Assembly: GCF_014648495.1 (NCBI RefSeq)
Contig: NZ_BMRF01000005.1
Location: 1 to 64,000, forward strand
Direction: 5' to 3'
DNA: 64,000 bases
Origin: Actinomadura cremea
GTDB lineage: Bacteria; Actinomycetota; Actinomycetes; Streptosporangiales; Streptosporangiaceae
Shown: piece after piece, positions 55,002-63,544 of the stretch
How the letters are laid out: every line of letters begins with the position of its first letter
Position numbering within the stretch: position 1 is the stretch's first letter
Notes under the pieces: generated by a model
Database searches by the model: none
Seen by the model: only the letters and a program-made list of their open reading frames with translations
Told to the model about the DNA's origin: nothing
Program-made: the position numbers and the translations under genes

Positions 55002-55960
55002 CGACGCCTCCGGTCGGGTCGCACGGTCCGGCCGCGGACCGCCTCGTACGTGGCTTCCAGGGCCTTGCGGGTAGACCCGTAGGTGCGCTGCGCGACACCG
55101 ACGAACAGGCAGTCGATCACCGTGAGCTGCGCGAGCCGGCTCGCGGTGGCGCCGGAGCGGAAGGTGGTCTCCCTTGCCGCAGTGGTGAGGATCAGGTCGG
55201 CCACCTCCGCTATCGGGGACTTCGGGAAATTGGTGAGCGCCACGGTCTTGACGCCGTTGCTCTTGGCGACCTCGAGCGCGTCGATGGTCTCGACGGTGGC
55301 GCCGGTGTGGGAGATTCCGATGGCGACGTCGCCGCTGCCGAGGACCGCCGCGCTGGTGAGCATGATGTGGGCGTCGGCCCACGCCGAGCAGACCCGTCCG
55401 ATGCGGTGCAGCTTCTGCTGGAAGTCGGCCGCGACGAACGCGCTGGCGCCCACCCCGTAGACGTCGACGCGGTCGGCGGCGACGACCGCGTCGACGACCT
55501 GTTCCAGCATCTTGATGTCGAGCTGGGAGGCGGTCTCCTCCACGGCTCGGGCGTCGGCGAAGGTGACCTTCTCCACGATCTGTTCGAGCGAGTCGTCCGG
55601 GCTGATGTCGCTGCCGATGACCCGCCCGCCGCTGGCGGTCTGGGCGCGTCCCGCCTCCGTGGCCAGGGTCAGCCGCAGCTCCGGGTAGCCGTGGAAGCCG
55701 ATCGCGCGGCAGAACCGGATGACGGTGGTTTCGGACGTGCCGCAGTTCTGCGCCAGTTCGGTGATGGTGGAGTTGGCGACCCCCTCGGGGTCGTCGATGA
55801 CGCGTTGCGCGACTCGCCGTTCGGCGGGGGGCAGTGAGGGCAGCAGCGAGCGCACCCGCACCACTGTGCTGAGCGGCGTCGGGTCCTTGCCCGGCGCCTC
55901 GTCCCCGGGTGCACCGGGCGCCCCCGTGCCCCCCGGCTCGGGTCCGATGGGTTTCCTCAT
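54998..55960 (-). CDS. MurR/RpiR-family transcriptional regulator
   Basis: The 320-residue protein has an RpiR helix-turn-helix (about 28-105: TITELAQNCGTSETTVIRF) and a SIS domain (about 135-275: VDVYGVGASAFVAADF, GISHTGATVETID) that senses a sugar phosphate, probably MurNAc-6-P or GlcNAc-6-P here. It overlaps murQ by GTGA and is divergent from the sugar kinase. AAGAAAGTTTCTT directly before its ATG may be its operator. The Pro/Gly-rich first 25 residues are low-complexity. Control of both murQ and the kinase/nagZ direction is likely. Confidence 0.92.
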   Translation of the reverse strand: MRKPIGPEPGGTGAPGAPGDEAPGKDPTPLSTVVRVRSLLPSLPPAERRVAQRVIDDPEGVANSTITELAQNCGTSETTVIRFCRAIGFHGYPELRLTLATEAGRAQTASGGRVIGSDISPDDSLEQIVEKVTFADARAVEETASQLDIKMLEQVVDAVVAADRVDVYGVGASAFVAADFQQKLHRIGRVCSAWADAHIMLTSAAVLGSGDVAIGISHTGATVETIDALEVAKSNGVKTVALTNFPKSPIAEVADLILTTAARETTFRSGATASRLAQLTVIDCLFVGVAQRTYGSTRKALEATYEAVRGRTVRPDRRRR

Positions 55961-55962
55961 GG

Positions 55963-55975
55963 AAGAAAGTTTCTT
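55963..55975. promoter_or_regulatory. Candidate operator of the RpiR-type regulator
   Basis: AAGAAA-G-TTTCTT is a perfect 6-1-6 inverted repeat in the 62-bp divergent region between the regulator and the kinase, two bases before the regulator start. The spacing suits an autoregulated divergent promoter. Confidence 0.5.
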
Positions 55976-56022
55976 ACGCTCGCATTGTCGCGTCAACGGT
56001 AGAAAAGGCTACGGTTCGCCAT

Positions 56023-57207
56023 GTGTTGACCCATTTGGCCGGTCCGTATGTGGTCGGTATAGACGCGGGTGGCACGAAGACCCGCTGTGTCGTACTGACC
56101 CTCGGGGGAGCCTTGGCCGGTTCCGGCACCGGCCCAGGGGCCAACCCCAACTCCGGTGGAGACACCGCCGGGGCGCTGACCACCGCCCTGCGCGAGGCAC
56201 TCGGGGACCTGGACCGCACCCACGTCCTCACCGGCGTCTTCGGGATCGCCGGTGCCGGTTCGGCCGGCCGGCCCGCGGCGGTGACGGCGGCGCGGCGCGC
56301 CTGGCAGGCGATGGGCCTGCGCGGCTCCCCCGCGGTGGTGACCGACATCGCGGTGGCGTTCGCCGCCGGGACCAGCCGCCCCAAAGGGATCGTCGTGTTC
56401 TCCGGCACCGGGGCGGGCGCGGCGGTGATCAGCGACGGGACGATCGTGCAGCGGGCGGACGGCTACGGCTTCCTCGTCGGGGACGAGGGGTCGGCGGTGT
56501 GGCTCGGCAAGGAGGCCGTCCGGGCGGCGCTCGCCGCCTACGACGGCCGGGGCTCCCCCACCCTGCTCACCGACTCGGTGCCGCGGGCGCTGCTCGGCCC
56601 GTCGGTCGTCGCGGAGATCGACGCGGCGCGGCGGCGGCAGCACCGGGCGCACCGGGCGCCGACGCGGTCGCACGTCCCGCACGTCCAGCACGGCTCCCCG
56701 GCCCACGGCCCGCACGGTCCGGGCGCGCCCGTCCTGCCGCAGCAGGCGACGCTGCCGTCGGGCGGCGGCACGGCCGTGCTGGTCCACGAGGCTCCCCCGC
56801 CGCCGGGCGGGCCGCACGGCCATCCGGAGCATCCCGGCACCCCGCCCAACCCGCAGCTGGCGCAGGCGATCATCAAAGAGGTCTACGGTCGCCCGGCCTC
56901 GGCGCTGGGCCGGCTCGGCCCGGTCGTCGCCGCCGCGGCGGCCGCGGGCGACCCGGTCGCCAAGCGGATCACCGAGGAGGCCGCCGCGTCGCTGCTGCGC
57001 GACGTGGACGCCGTCCGGCCCGCGCTGTCGGACCCGTGCGCGCCGGTCGTCATGCACGGCTCGGTGCTGCGCGAGGGCCCGGTCGCCGAGGCCGTCCGCA
57101 CGGGGCTGCGGCACCGGTTCGCCGAGGCGCCGCGCAGCGCGGGCGACGGCGCGGTGGGCGCGGCGGGCCTCGCGCTGCGCAGGCTCGGTCACCCCCTTCC
57201 CGCCTGA
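56023..57207 (+). CDS. BadF-type N-acetyl amino-sugar kinase with His/Pro-rich insertion
   Basis: A 394-residue ASKHA-fold kinase: phosphate 1 motif VVGIDAGGTKT, FGIAGAGS, phosphate 2 motif VVFSGTGAGAAV, GDEGSAVWLG and adenosine-site VVMHGSVLREGP. Relatives include GlcNAc kinases and the MurNAc/GlcNAc kinase MurK. Context with murQ and nagZ supports phosphorylation of wall sugars. Residues 202-278 form a His- and Pro-rich, low-complexity insert between two kinase helices. GTG 56023 is a tentative start with no clear ribosome binding site; GTG 56050 is possible. The transcript may be leaderless. Confidence 0.85.
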   Translation: MLTHLAGPYVVGIDAGGTKTRCVVLTLGGALAGSGTGPGANPNSGGDTAGALTTALREALGDLDRTHVLTGVFGIAGAGSAGRPAAVTAARRAWQAMGLRGSPAVVTDIAVAFAAGTSRPKGIVVFSGTGAGAAVISDGTIVQRADGYGFLVGDEGSAVWLGKEAVRAALAAYDGRGSPTLLTDSVPRALLGPSVVAEIDAARRRQHRAHRAPTRSHVPHVQHGSPAHGPHGPGAPVLPQQATLPSGGGTAVLVHEAPPPPGGPHGHPEHPGTPPNPQLAQAIIKEVYGRPASALGRLGPVVAAAAAAGDPVAKRITEEAAASLLRDVDAVRPALSDPCAPVVMHGSVLREGPVAEAVRTGLRHRFAEAPRSAGDGAVGAAGLALRRLGHPLPA

Positions 57208-57312
57208 CCGGTCTCCCGGTTCCGGCCCCGTGGCCCTATGGCATCCCTCGGTCGCGGTTACCCTGTGACGACCCATGAACCGCAGACGAGACCACGTCGG
57301 GGGCCTGGTCAG

Positions 57313-58959
57313 GTGCGTTTTCCACGGAGTTCACTCGTGATCGCGACGGCGGTCGTGCTCGGCGCCCCGACGCTCGCCGCCTGCAGCGACGGCGACGACG
57401 GCGGGACGGACGGGCGCGCGACGTCCGGCGCGTCCGCGTCGGCGCCCGCGTCCTCGCCGCCGCCCGACGCCTGGATCCCCGGCCACGTGGCGAAGATGAG
57501 CGTGCGCGAGAAGGTCGGGCAGCTGTTCGTCCCGACCTTCTACAGCCGCACCGACGCGCTGCGCACGATCCGCAAGTACCACGTGGGCGGCCTGATCTAC
57601 TTCCCGGAGAACTTCGGCTCGCCGCAGCAGACGGCCGCGCAGTCGAACGCGCTGCAGAAGGCGTCGAAGATCCCGCTGGTGCTGGGCGTGGACGAGGAGC
57701 AGGGCATCGTCACCCGCACGCCGTTCATCACCCGCTTCCCCGGCAACATGGCGCTCGGCGCGACCGGCGACCCGGCGCAGGCCCGCGCCGCCGCGCGCGT
57801 CACCGGCGCCGAGCTGCGCGCGGTCGGGATCAACCTCGACTACGCGCCGGTCGCGGACGTCAACGTGAACCCGAAGAACCCGGTCATCGGCGTCCGCTCG
57901 TTCGGGTCCGACCCGGCGCGGGTCTCGCAGATGGTCACCGGGGCCGTCCAGGGCTACCAGGACGCGGGGGTCGCGGCGGTCGCCAAGCACTTCCCCGGCC
58001 ACGGCGACACCGCCACCGACAGCCACACCGGCCTGCCGGTGATCGAGCACAGCCCGGACGAGTGGCAGAAGATCGACGCGCCGCCGTTCCAGGCCGCGAT
58101 CGGTGCCGGGGTGGACGCGATCATGACGGCGCACATCGTCCTGCCGAAGCTCGACCGGTCGGGCGATCCGGCGACGCTGTCAAAGGGCGTGCTGACCGGG
58201 CTGCTGCGGGAGAAGCTCGGCTACGACGGCGTGGTCTCGACCGACTCGCTGCGGATGGAGGGCGTCCGGTCGAAGTACGGCGACGGGGCCGTCGCGGTGC
58301 GGGCGGTGCAGGCCGGCGCCGACCAGCTGCTGATGCCGCCCGACCTGCCGGAGGCGTACCGGGCGGTGCTGGACGCCGTCGGGTCCGGGAAGATCACGCA
58401 GGCGCGGCTGGACGCGTCGGTCACCCGGATCCTGCGGCTCAAGCAGCGGCGCGGGATGTTCGAGCGGACGCAGGCCGACCCCGCGAAGGCCGCGTCGGTC
58501 ATCGGCGGCGCGCAGCACGAGGCCACGGCCCGGCAGGTCGCGGAGCGGGCGGTCACGCTCGTCACCGACAAGGGCGGGGTGCTGCCGCTCAAGGGCAGGA
58601 CGGTCGCGGTGACCGGGCCGAAGGCCGAGGCGCTCGCGGGCGCGCTGCGCGCCCAGGGCGTCCGGACGGCGTCGCCCGGTTCGGCGGACGTCACGGTGCT
58701 GACGACCGACGACGCCGGTTCGGCGACCGCCGCGCGCGTCCGGGCGCTCGGCGGGAAGCCGGTGGTCGTGGCCGCGCTCGGCAGCCCCTACGACCTGAAC
58801 TCGGCGGGCGGCGCGAGGGCGGCGCTGGCCGCGTACTCCTCCGGGGCGGCGTCGGTGCGGGGGCTCGCACGGGTGCTGGCGGGCACCGTCGCCCCGACCG
58901 GGAAGCTGCCGGTCCCGGCGGGCGGGCAGCCGGTCGGGCACGGGCTGACCTACCGGTAG
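57313..58959 (+). CDS. Glycoside hydrolase family 3, NagZ-like beta-N-acetylglucosaminidase lipoprotein
   Basis: The 548-residue protein has a lipoprotein signal (RFPRSSLVIATAVVLGAP) with lipobox LAAC (Cys24), a Ser/Ala/Pro linker and a GH3 domain: the KHFPGHGDTATDSH motif (NagZ-specific acid/base His-Asp pair), DYAPVADVN and nucleophile Asp in VVSTDSLRM. A C-terminal Rossmann-like GH3-C region follows (about 410-545). It is exported and anchored to the membrane face, where it should release GlcNAc from wall fragments. GTG 57313 was chosen since it gives the clean signal. It follows the kinase on the same strand. Confidence 0.92.
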   Translation: MRFPRSSLVIATAVVLGAPTLAACSDGDDGGTDGRATSGASASAPASSPPPDAWIPGHVAKMSVREKVGQLFVPTFYSRTDALRTIRKYHVGGLIYFPENFGSPQQTAAQSNALQKASKIPLVLGVDEEQGIVTRTPFITRFPGNMALGATGDPAQARAAARVTGAELRAVGINLDYAPVADVNVNPKNPVIGVRSFGSDPARVSQMVTGAVQGYQDAGVAAVAKHFPGHGDTATDSHTGLPVIEHSPDEWQKIDAPPFQAAIGAGVDAIMTAHIVLPKLDRSGDPATLSKGVLTGLLREKLGYDGVVSTDSLRMEGVRSKYGDGAVAVRAVQAGADQLLMPPDLPEAYRAVLDAVGSGKITQARLDASVTRILRLKQRRGMFERTQADPAKAASVIGGAQHEATARQVAERAVTLVTDKGGVLPLKGRTVAVTGPKAEALAGALRAQGVRTASPGSADVTVLTTDDAGSATAARVRALGGKPVVVAALGSPYDLNSAGGARAALAAYSSGAASVRGLARVLAGTVAPTGKLPVPAGGQPVGHGLTYR

Positions 58960-58992
58960 GAACGGCCGGGGAAACGGCCGGGGAAACGGGTC

Positions 58993-59020
58993 GGCCGCCG
59001 GGGCGGATGCCCCGGCGGCC
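58993..59020. terminator. Bidirectional terminator hairpin between nagZ-like gene and ptsI
   Basis: GGCCGCCGGGGC and its exact complement are separated by GGAT. It lies between two convergent genes and has no long T-run. A short GGGGAAACGGCC-type direct repeat precedes it. Confidence 0.75.
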
Positions 59021-59032
59021 GGACGCGGAACC

Positions 59033-60715
59033 TCAGATGCCCAGTTCGTCCAGGCCCGGGAGGTGCTCGCGCGCGTAGGCGCGCGCCTGCGCCGCGGTGC
59101 GGCCGGTGCGCGCGGCCGCGGCGGCGTCCCGGCACTGGTCGAGGGTGTGCCGGGCCAGGGCGGCCCGCACCAGCGGCAGGGACGGCGCGCTCATCGACAG
59201 CGACGTCACGCCGAGCCCGACGAGCACGCAGGCGAGCGCGGGGTCGCCCGCGGCCTCGCCGCACACCCCGCACGGGACGCCCGCGGCGGCCGCGGGGGCG
59301 ACCAGGTCGAGGACGGCGGGCTGCCACGGGTCCTGCAGGTGGGCGAGCGCGCCGATCTGCCGGTCGGCGGCGCACGCGTACTGCGTGAGGTCGTTGGTGC
59401 CGATGCTGAAGAACGCCACCTCGGACGCCAGGTCGCGGGCGCGCAGCGCGGCGGCCGGCACCTCGATCATGACGCCGGGGGTCTCGATGCCGGCCTTGCC
59501 GCACTCGCGGGCGAAGAACGCCGCCTCCGCCGCTTCCGTCACCATCGGCGCCATGACCTGCAGCTTCGCGGTCGTCCCGGCGGCAGCGCGGGCGAGCGCG
59601 CGCAGCTGCGCGGCGAGCACGTCGGGGTGCGCGAGCGACATCCGCAGCCCGCGCTCGCCGAGCGCCGGGTTGGGCTCCTCCCCGGGCGGCGGCAGGAACG
59701 CGAGCGGCTTGTCGGCGCCCGCGTCCAGCGTCCGGACGACCACGCGGCCCTCCGGGAACGCCTCCAGCACCTTCCGGTACGCCTCCTCCTGCTCCGCGTC
59801 GGACGGGGGCGTCGCCCGGTCGAGGAACAGGAACTCGGTGCGGTAGAGCCCGACGCCCTCGGCGCCGTTCGCGAGCGCCGCCTCGACGTCCTTCGGGCCG
59901 CCGATGTTCGCCAGCAGCGGCACCGCGTGCCCGTCCTTCGTGGCACCCGGCCCGGTCGACTCCGCCAGGGCCGACGCGCGCGCCGCGGCGGCGGTGCGAG
60001 CGGCGGCGACCTCGGTGTCGGACGGGTCCGGACGGACGGTGCCGGCGGCGCCGTCGACGAGCACCGGGGTGCCGTCGGCCAGCGCCGTCGCGCCCGGCAG
60101 GGCCACGACGGCGGGCACGCCCATGGTGCGGGCGATGATCGCGGTGTGGCTGGTCGGGCCGCCCTCCTCGGTCACGAACGCGACGACCTGCGCGGGGTCG
60201 AGGACGGCGGTGTCGGCGGGGGCGAGGTCCCGGGCGACGAGCACGAACGGTTCGTCCGACTCCGGCACCCCGGGCATCGGCAGCCCGAGCAGCCGCGCGA
60301 TCGTCCGGTCGCGGATGTCGTCCAGGTCGGTGACGCGGGCGGCGAGGTAGTCGCCGGCGCCCGCGAGCATCTCCCGGTACACGCCGAACGCCTCGAACAC
60401 CGCGCGGGCCGCGGCCGTCCCCGCGGCGACCTTGCCGCGGACGCCGTCGGCGAGCCCGGGGTCGCGGGCCATGAGCGCCTGCGCGTTCAGGACGTCCCGC
60501 CCGTCGGTGTTGCCGGCCTCGGCGGCGCGGTCGCCGCGCTCCTCGAGGTCGACGGCGACGGCCTCGAGCGCGGCGAGGGCGACCGCGGTCTCGGCCTCCG
60601 CGTCGCCCCCGTGCCGGTCACCGGCCGCCGGCTCCGGCACCGCTCCCGCGATGCCGCGCACCGGCCCGAACCCCACTCCCGGGCTGACGCCCGCGCCCTG
60701 AAGCGCCTCAGGCAC
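59033..60715 (-). CDS. ptsI: PTS enzyme I (phosphoenolpyruvate-protein phosphotransferase)
   Basis: The 560-residue protein has the N-terminal HPr-binding domain, the phospho-His loop GGPTSHTAIIARTMGVPAVV and the PEP-binding barrel (GLYRTEFLFLDR, FFSIGTNDLTQYACAADR with the catalytic Cys region CGVCGEAAGD). It passes phosphate from PEP to HPr. The start overlaps the HPr stop by eight bases. It is the last gene of a seven-gene amino-sugar/PTS operon. Length and motifs are normal, so it is active by inspection. Confidence 0.96.
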   Translation of the reverse strand: MPEALQGAGVSPGVGFGPVRGIAGAVPEPAAGDRHGGDAEAETAVALAALEAVAVDLEERGDRAAEAGNTDGRDVLNAQALMARDPGLADGVRGKVAAGTAAARAVFEAFGVYREMLAGAGDYLAARVTDLDDIRDRTIARLLGLPMPGVPESDEPFVLVARDLAPADTAVLDPAQVVAFVTEEGGPTSHTAIIARTMGVPAVVALPGATALADGTPVLVDGAAGTVRPDPSDTEVAAARTAAAARASALAESTGPGATKDGHAVPLLANIGGPKDVEAALANGAEGVGLYRTEFLFLDRATPPSDAEQEEAYRKVLEAFPEGRVVVRTLDAGADKPLAFLPPPGEEPNPALGERGLRMSLAHPDVLAAQLRALARAAAGTTAKLQVMAPMVTEAAEAAFFARECGKAGIETPGVMIEVPAAALRARDLASEVAFFSIGTNDLTQYACAADRQIGALAHLQDPWQPAVLDLVAPAAAAGVPCGVCGEAAGDPALACVLVGLGVTSLSMSAPSLPLVRAALARHTLDQCRDAAAAARTGRTAAQARAYAREHLPGLDELGI

Positions 60716-60980
60716 TTTCGGGCTCCGGCGTGGACAGGAGCGCCTCCAGGCTGTCGAGCAGCGCGTCGGCCTCCTCGCCCTCGGCGGAGATCACGACCTC
60801 CTCACCGTGCCGGGCGTCCAGGCCCAGCACCGCGAGGATGCTCTTGGCGTTCACCGGGTCGCCGCCGCGCTTGCCGACGGTCACGTCCATCGGGGCCTTC
60901 GCCGCGGTCTGCACGAACAGCGCGGCGGGGCGCGCGTGCAGGCCCACCTTCGACTCGATCCTCACATTGCGCTCGCTCAC
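60708..60980 (-). CDS. ptsH: PTS phosphocarrier protein HPr
   Basis: A 90-residue HPr with the active His in KVGLHARPAALFV and the SILAVLGL segment around the regulatory site, where Ser in NAKSILAV may be the HPrK-type serine. It accepts phosphate from enzyme I and gives it to EIIA. The gene follows the HAD gene by 28 bp and overlaps ptsI. The C-terminal STPEPESA tail is slightly long. It is encoded among amino-sugar genes, so this may be the main HPr. Confidence 0.96.
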   Translation of the reverse strand: MSERNVRIESKVGLHARPAALFVQTAAKAPMDVTVGKRGGDPVNAKSILAVLGLDARHGEEVVISAEGEEADALLDSLEALLSTPEPESA

Positions 60981-61008
60981 TGCACACTCCTCACGGACGC
61001 GTATTTCC

Positions 61009-61716
61009 TCACGTTCGCGCGCCGGATGCGGGCACGCGCAGCGCGGGCCCCGGCGCGACGTTCACTTCTTCCAGGTCGGCGACCACGTGGTCGGCCGCGG
61101 CGAGCGCCATGGCCGGCTGGGTCGTGGTGATGCCGACGCAGATCATCCCGGCGGACTTGACCGCCGCCACCCCGGCCGGGGCGTCCTCGAAGCCGATCGC
61201 CCCGGCCGGGGCGACGCCGAGGTCGCGGGCCGCCGCCAGGTACCCCTCGGGGTGCGGCTTGCCGGTGGCGACGTCGCCGGCGGTCAGCACGATGTCCAGC
61301 AGGTCGCGGATGCCGAGGACGTCCAGCAGCCCCTCCGCGTACGCGCGCTGCCCGGACGTCACGACGGCCAGCGGCACTCCCGCGTCCGCCAGCGACCGGA
61401 CGAGCCCGACCGCGCCGGGAACGGGCGCGGGCGACGGCATCCCCGGCATCGACTCGTAGGAGATCGCCTCCTCGAACAGCTCCTCGGCCGTCCGGCCCGG
61501 GAACAGGTGCAGCAGGTCGCGCAGCACCTCCAGGCCGCGGCGCCCCGCGAACGAGGCGATCAGCGCCTCGTCGTGCGGGACGCCGTGCGACTCCAGCAGC
61601 TTCCGCCACATGACGCGGTTGCGGGGTTCGCTGTCGATCAGCGTGCCGTCGAGGTCGAACACCGCGGCGCGGAGCGGGATCAGCTCCCCCGGGTTCTCGG
61701 TCTGGTCTAGCGCCAT
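61009..61716 (-). CDS. HAD-family sugar-phosphate phosphatase/phosphomutase-like
   Basis: The 235-residue protein has intact motif I FDLDGTLIDSEP, motif II VVTSGQRAYA, Lys in GKPHPEGYL and motif IV GFEDAPAGVAAV, as in beta-phosphoglucomutase/DOG-type HADs. Position between EIIA and HPr suggests dephosphorylation of a sugar phosphate from the PTS, perhaps to prevent overload, but the substrate is unknown. ATG 61716 overlaps the EIIA stop by ten bases, so it is coupled. Length is normal. Confidence 0.88.
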   Translation of the reverse strand: MALDQTENPGELIPLRAAVFDLDGTLIDSEPRNRVMWRKLLESHGVPHDEALIASFAGRRGLEVLRDLLHLFPGRTAEELFEEAISYESMPGMPSPAPVPGAVGLVRSLADAGVPLAVVTSGQRAYAEGLLDVLGIRDLLDIVLTAGDVATGKPHPEGYLAAARDLGVAPAGAIGFEDAPAGVAAVKSAGMICVGITTTQPAMALAAADHVVADLEEVNVAPGPALRVPASGART

Positions 61717-62156
61717 GTGAACAGCTCGGCCCCCTTCGTCACCTCGCCGGTCTCGACGACGTCCGACAGCGCGCCGTCGCCGGCGTCCAGCGCCACCACC
61801 GCGCACACCGGCGAGCGGCCGCCCGCCTCGATCACCGCCGGGTTCCAGCCGACCAGCGGCTGCCCGGCGGTCACCTCGTCGCCCTCGGCGGCGAGCAACT
61901 CGAAGCCCTCGCCCTTCAGCTTCACGGTGTCGATGCCGAGGTGCACCAGGACACCGTGCCCCTCGGCGTCCACCACGACGTACGCGTGCGGATGCATCTT
62001 CACGATCGTGCCGGTGACGGGGGCGATCGCCTGCCCGGCACCGCGCTCGGGATCGACCGCGGTGCCCGGTCCGACCATCGCCTGCGCGAACACCGGGTCC
62101 GGGACCCCGGCCAGGCCGACCGCGCGGCCGGACACCGGGGACAGTACTCGGGTCAT
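61707..62156 (-). CDS. PTS glucose/GlcNAc EIIA component
   Basis: The 149-residue protein has the EIIA-Glc fold with the phosphorylated His in GVLVHLGIDTVKLKGEGF and the second His of the active site in VKMHPHAYVV. It takes phosphate from HPr and gives it to EIIB. It follows EIIB by 47 bp and overlaps the HAD gene. The class matches glucose/N-acetylglucosamine transport. The EIIC permease is not in this window. Confidence 0.94.
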   Translation of the reverse strand: MTRVLSPVSGRAVGLAGVPDPVFAQAMVGPGTAVDPERGAGQAIAPVTGTIVKMHPHAYVVVDAEGHGVLVHLGIDTVKLKGEGFELLAAEGDEVTAGQPLVGWNPAVIEAGGRSPVCAVVALDAGDGALSDVVETGEVTKGAELFTWR

Positions 62157-62203
62157 GTGGGGGCCCCTTGCCGTTCGTTGAGCCGTCGGTGGACGTGCGG
62201 CCG

Positions 62204-62437
62204 TCAGTCCAGGATGTCCTCGATGTCACTGGCGATCGTGTCGGCCTCGGGGCCCACCACGACCTGCACGACCGTGCCGCTCTTCATCACGCCGAACGCC
62301 CCGGCCGCCTTCAGGGCCGCGTCGTCGACCTTGGCCGGGTCGGAGACCTCGGTGCGCAGCCGCGTCGCGCACGGCTCGATCTCCTCGATGTTGTCGGCGC
62401 CGCCCAGCGCGGCGACGATCGCCTCGGCCTTGTCCAT
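62204..62437 (-). CDS. PTS glucose/GlcNAc EIIB component
   Basis: A 77-residue stand-alone EIIB with the phospho-Cys in IEPCATRLRTEV, typical of the glucose/N-acetylglucosamine class. It passes phosphate from EIIA to the sugar being carried by EIIC. Stand-alone IIB domains of this kind occur in actinomycetes next to nagA or crr genes. It follows the SIS gene by 66 bp. The permease partner must be elsewhere or upstream of the window edge. Confidence 0.94.
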   Translation of the reverse strand: MDKAEAIVAALGGADNIEEIEPCATRLRTEVSDPAKVDDAALKAAGAFGVMKSGTVVQVVVGPEADTIASDIEDILD

Positions 62438-62503
62438 GTCGTCTTCTCCTCGGTCCGGGTGGGATGGACCCTCTGGTGAACGGGTCTTGGGGAGCGCCGG
62501 TGC

Positions 62504-63544
62504 TCAGGTCGTCTGAGTCACCTTGTTCAGGCCGCGCGGGACGTCGGGGTCGAGCCCGAGCCGGCGCGCCAGGTTCTCGACCAGGATCTGGCCGGGGACG
62601 ATCAGGCCCAGCGGCGCCACCCACTCGGGCAGGCCGGGGCCGGGCAGCGCCGCCGAGCACGCCTCGGCCAGGCCGGCACCGCCGCCGACGCCGTACGCGG
62701 GCGCGCCCGCGCCGCGCACGCGCTCGGCGAGCGCGATCGTCCCGGGAAGCGTCGGGCCGGAGTCGGCGGCGACGAGCAGCGCGGGCGTCTGCGCGTCCAC
62801 GACCGCGATCGGGCCGTGCAGCAGGTCCGCGTACGACAGGCCCATCGCGTGCAGGTAGCACGCCTCCTTGATCTTCAGCGCGAGCTCCAGCGCGGTGCCG
62901 AACGCGATCCCGCGGCCGGACACGACCGCGCCGGGGACGTCCGCCAGTTCCGCCACGATCCGCGGGAGCGCCGGGGACGCCTCGGTGGCCTCGATCAGCC
63001 CCGCGACCTCGTCGGGGACGCGGCGCAGGTCGTCCGCCGCGACGTCGGCGCCGAGACCGAGCCCGAGGACCGACAGCGCGGCGAGCTGCGTCGTGTACGT
63101 CTTGGTCGCCGGGACGGCCTTCTCCTCCCCGGCCTGCGTGATCAGTGCGACCTCGGCGGCCTCCGCCAGCGGCGAGCCCGCGCCGTTGGTGATCGCCACC
63201 GTGCGGGCGCCGCAACCGGCGGCCCAGTCCAGGGTCTCGACGATCTCCTCGGTCTTGCCGGACTGGCTGATCGCCACCGCCAGCACGCCCGACAGGTCCA
63301 GCCTCCGCCGGTAGGTCGTCGCGATCGACGGAGCGGCCAGGGTCGCCAGCCGGCCCGCGTGCGCCTCCACCAGGTACCGCCCGTACACGGCGGCGTTGTC
63401 GGACGAGCCGCGCGCGATGAACAGCACCTGCCGCGTCTCCGCCGCCAGGTTCGCGAGGTCGGCGGTGCGGGGCAGCAGCGCGTCGATCGTCCGGCGCAGC
63501 GCGTCCGGCTGCTGGCCGATCTCGGCGCGCATGAGGCTGGTCAT
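62504..63544 (-). CDS. SIS-domain glucosamine-6-phosphate deaminase/isomerase-like
   Basis: The 346-residue protein has two SIS domains: FIARGSSDNAAVYGRYLVE, AVAISQSGKTEEIVETL and VSGRGIAFGTALELALKIKE, LHGPIAVV. It resembles GlmS isomerase halves and NagB-II/AgaS enzymes that deaminate GlcN-6-P to fructose-6-P. No glutaminase domain is present. With nagA just upstream (ATGA overlap) the deaminase role fits well. It is followed by EIIB. Length and sugar-phosphate motifs are normal. Confidence 0.9.
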   Translation of the reverse strand: MTSLMRAEIGQQPDALRRTIDALLPRTADLANLAAETRQVLFIARGSSDNAAVYGRYLVEAHAGRLATLAAPSIATTYRRRLDLSGVLAVAISQSGKTEEIVETLDWAAGCGARTVAITNGAGSPLAEAAEVALITQAGEEKAVPATKTYTTQLAALSVLGLGLGADVAADDLRRVPDEVAGLIEATEASPALPRIVAELADVPGAVVSGRGIAFGTALELALKIKEACYLHAMGLSYADLLHGPIAVVDAQTPALLVAADSGPTLPGTIALAERVRGAGAPAYGVGGGAGLAEACSAALPGPGLPEWVAPLGLIVPGQILVENLARRLGLDPDVPRGLNKVTQTT

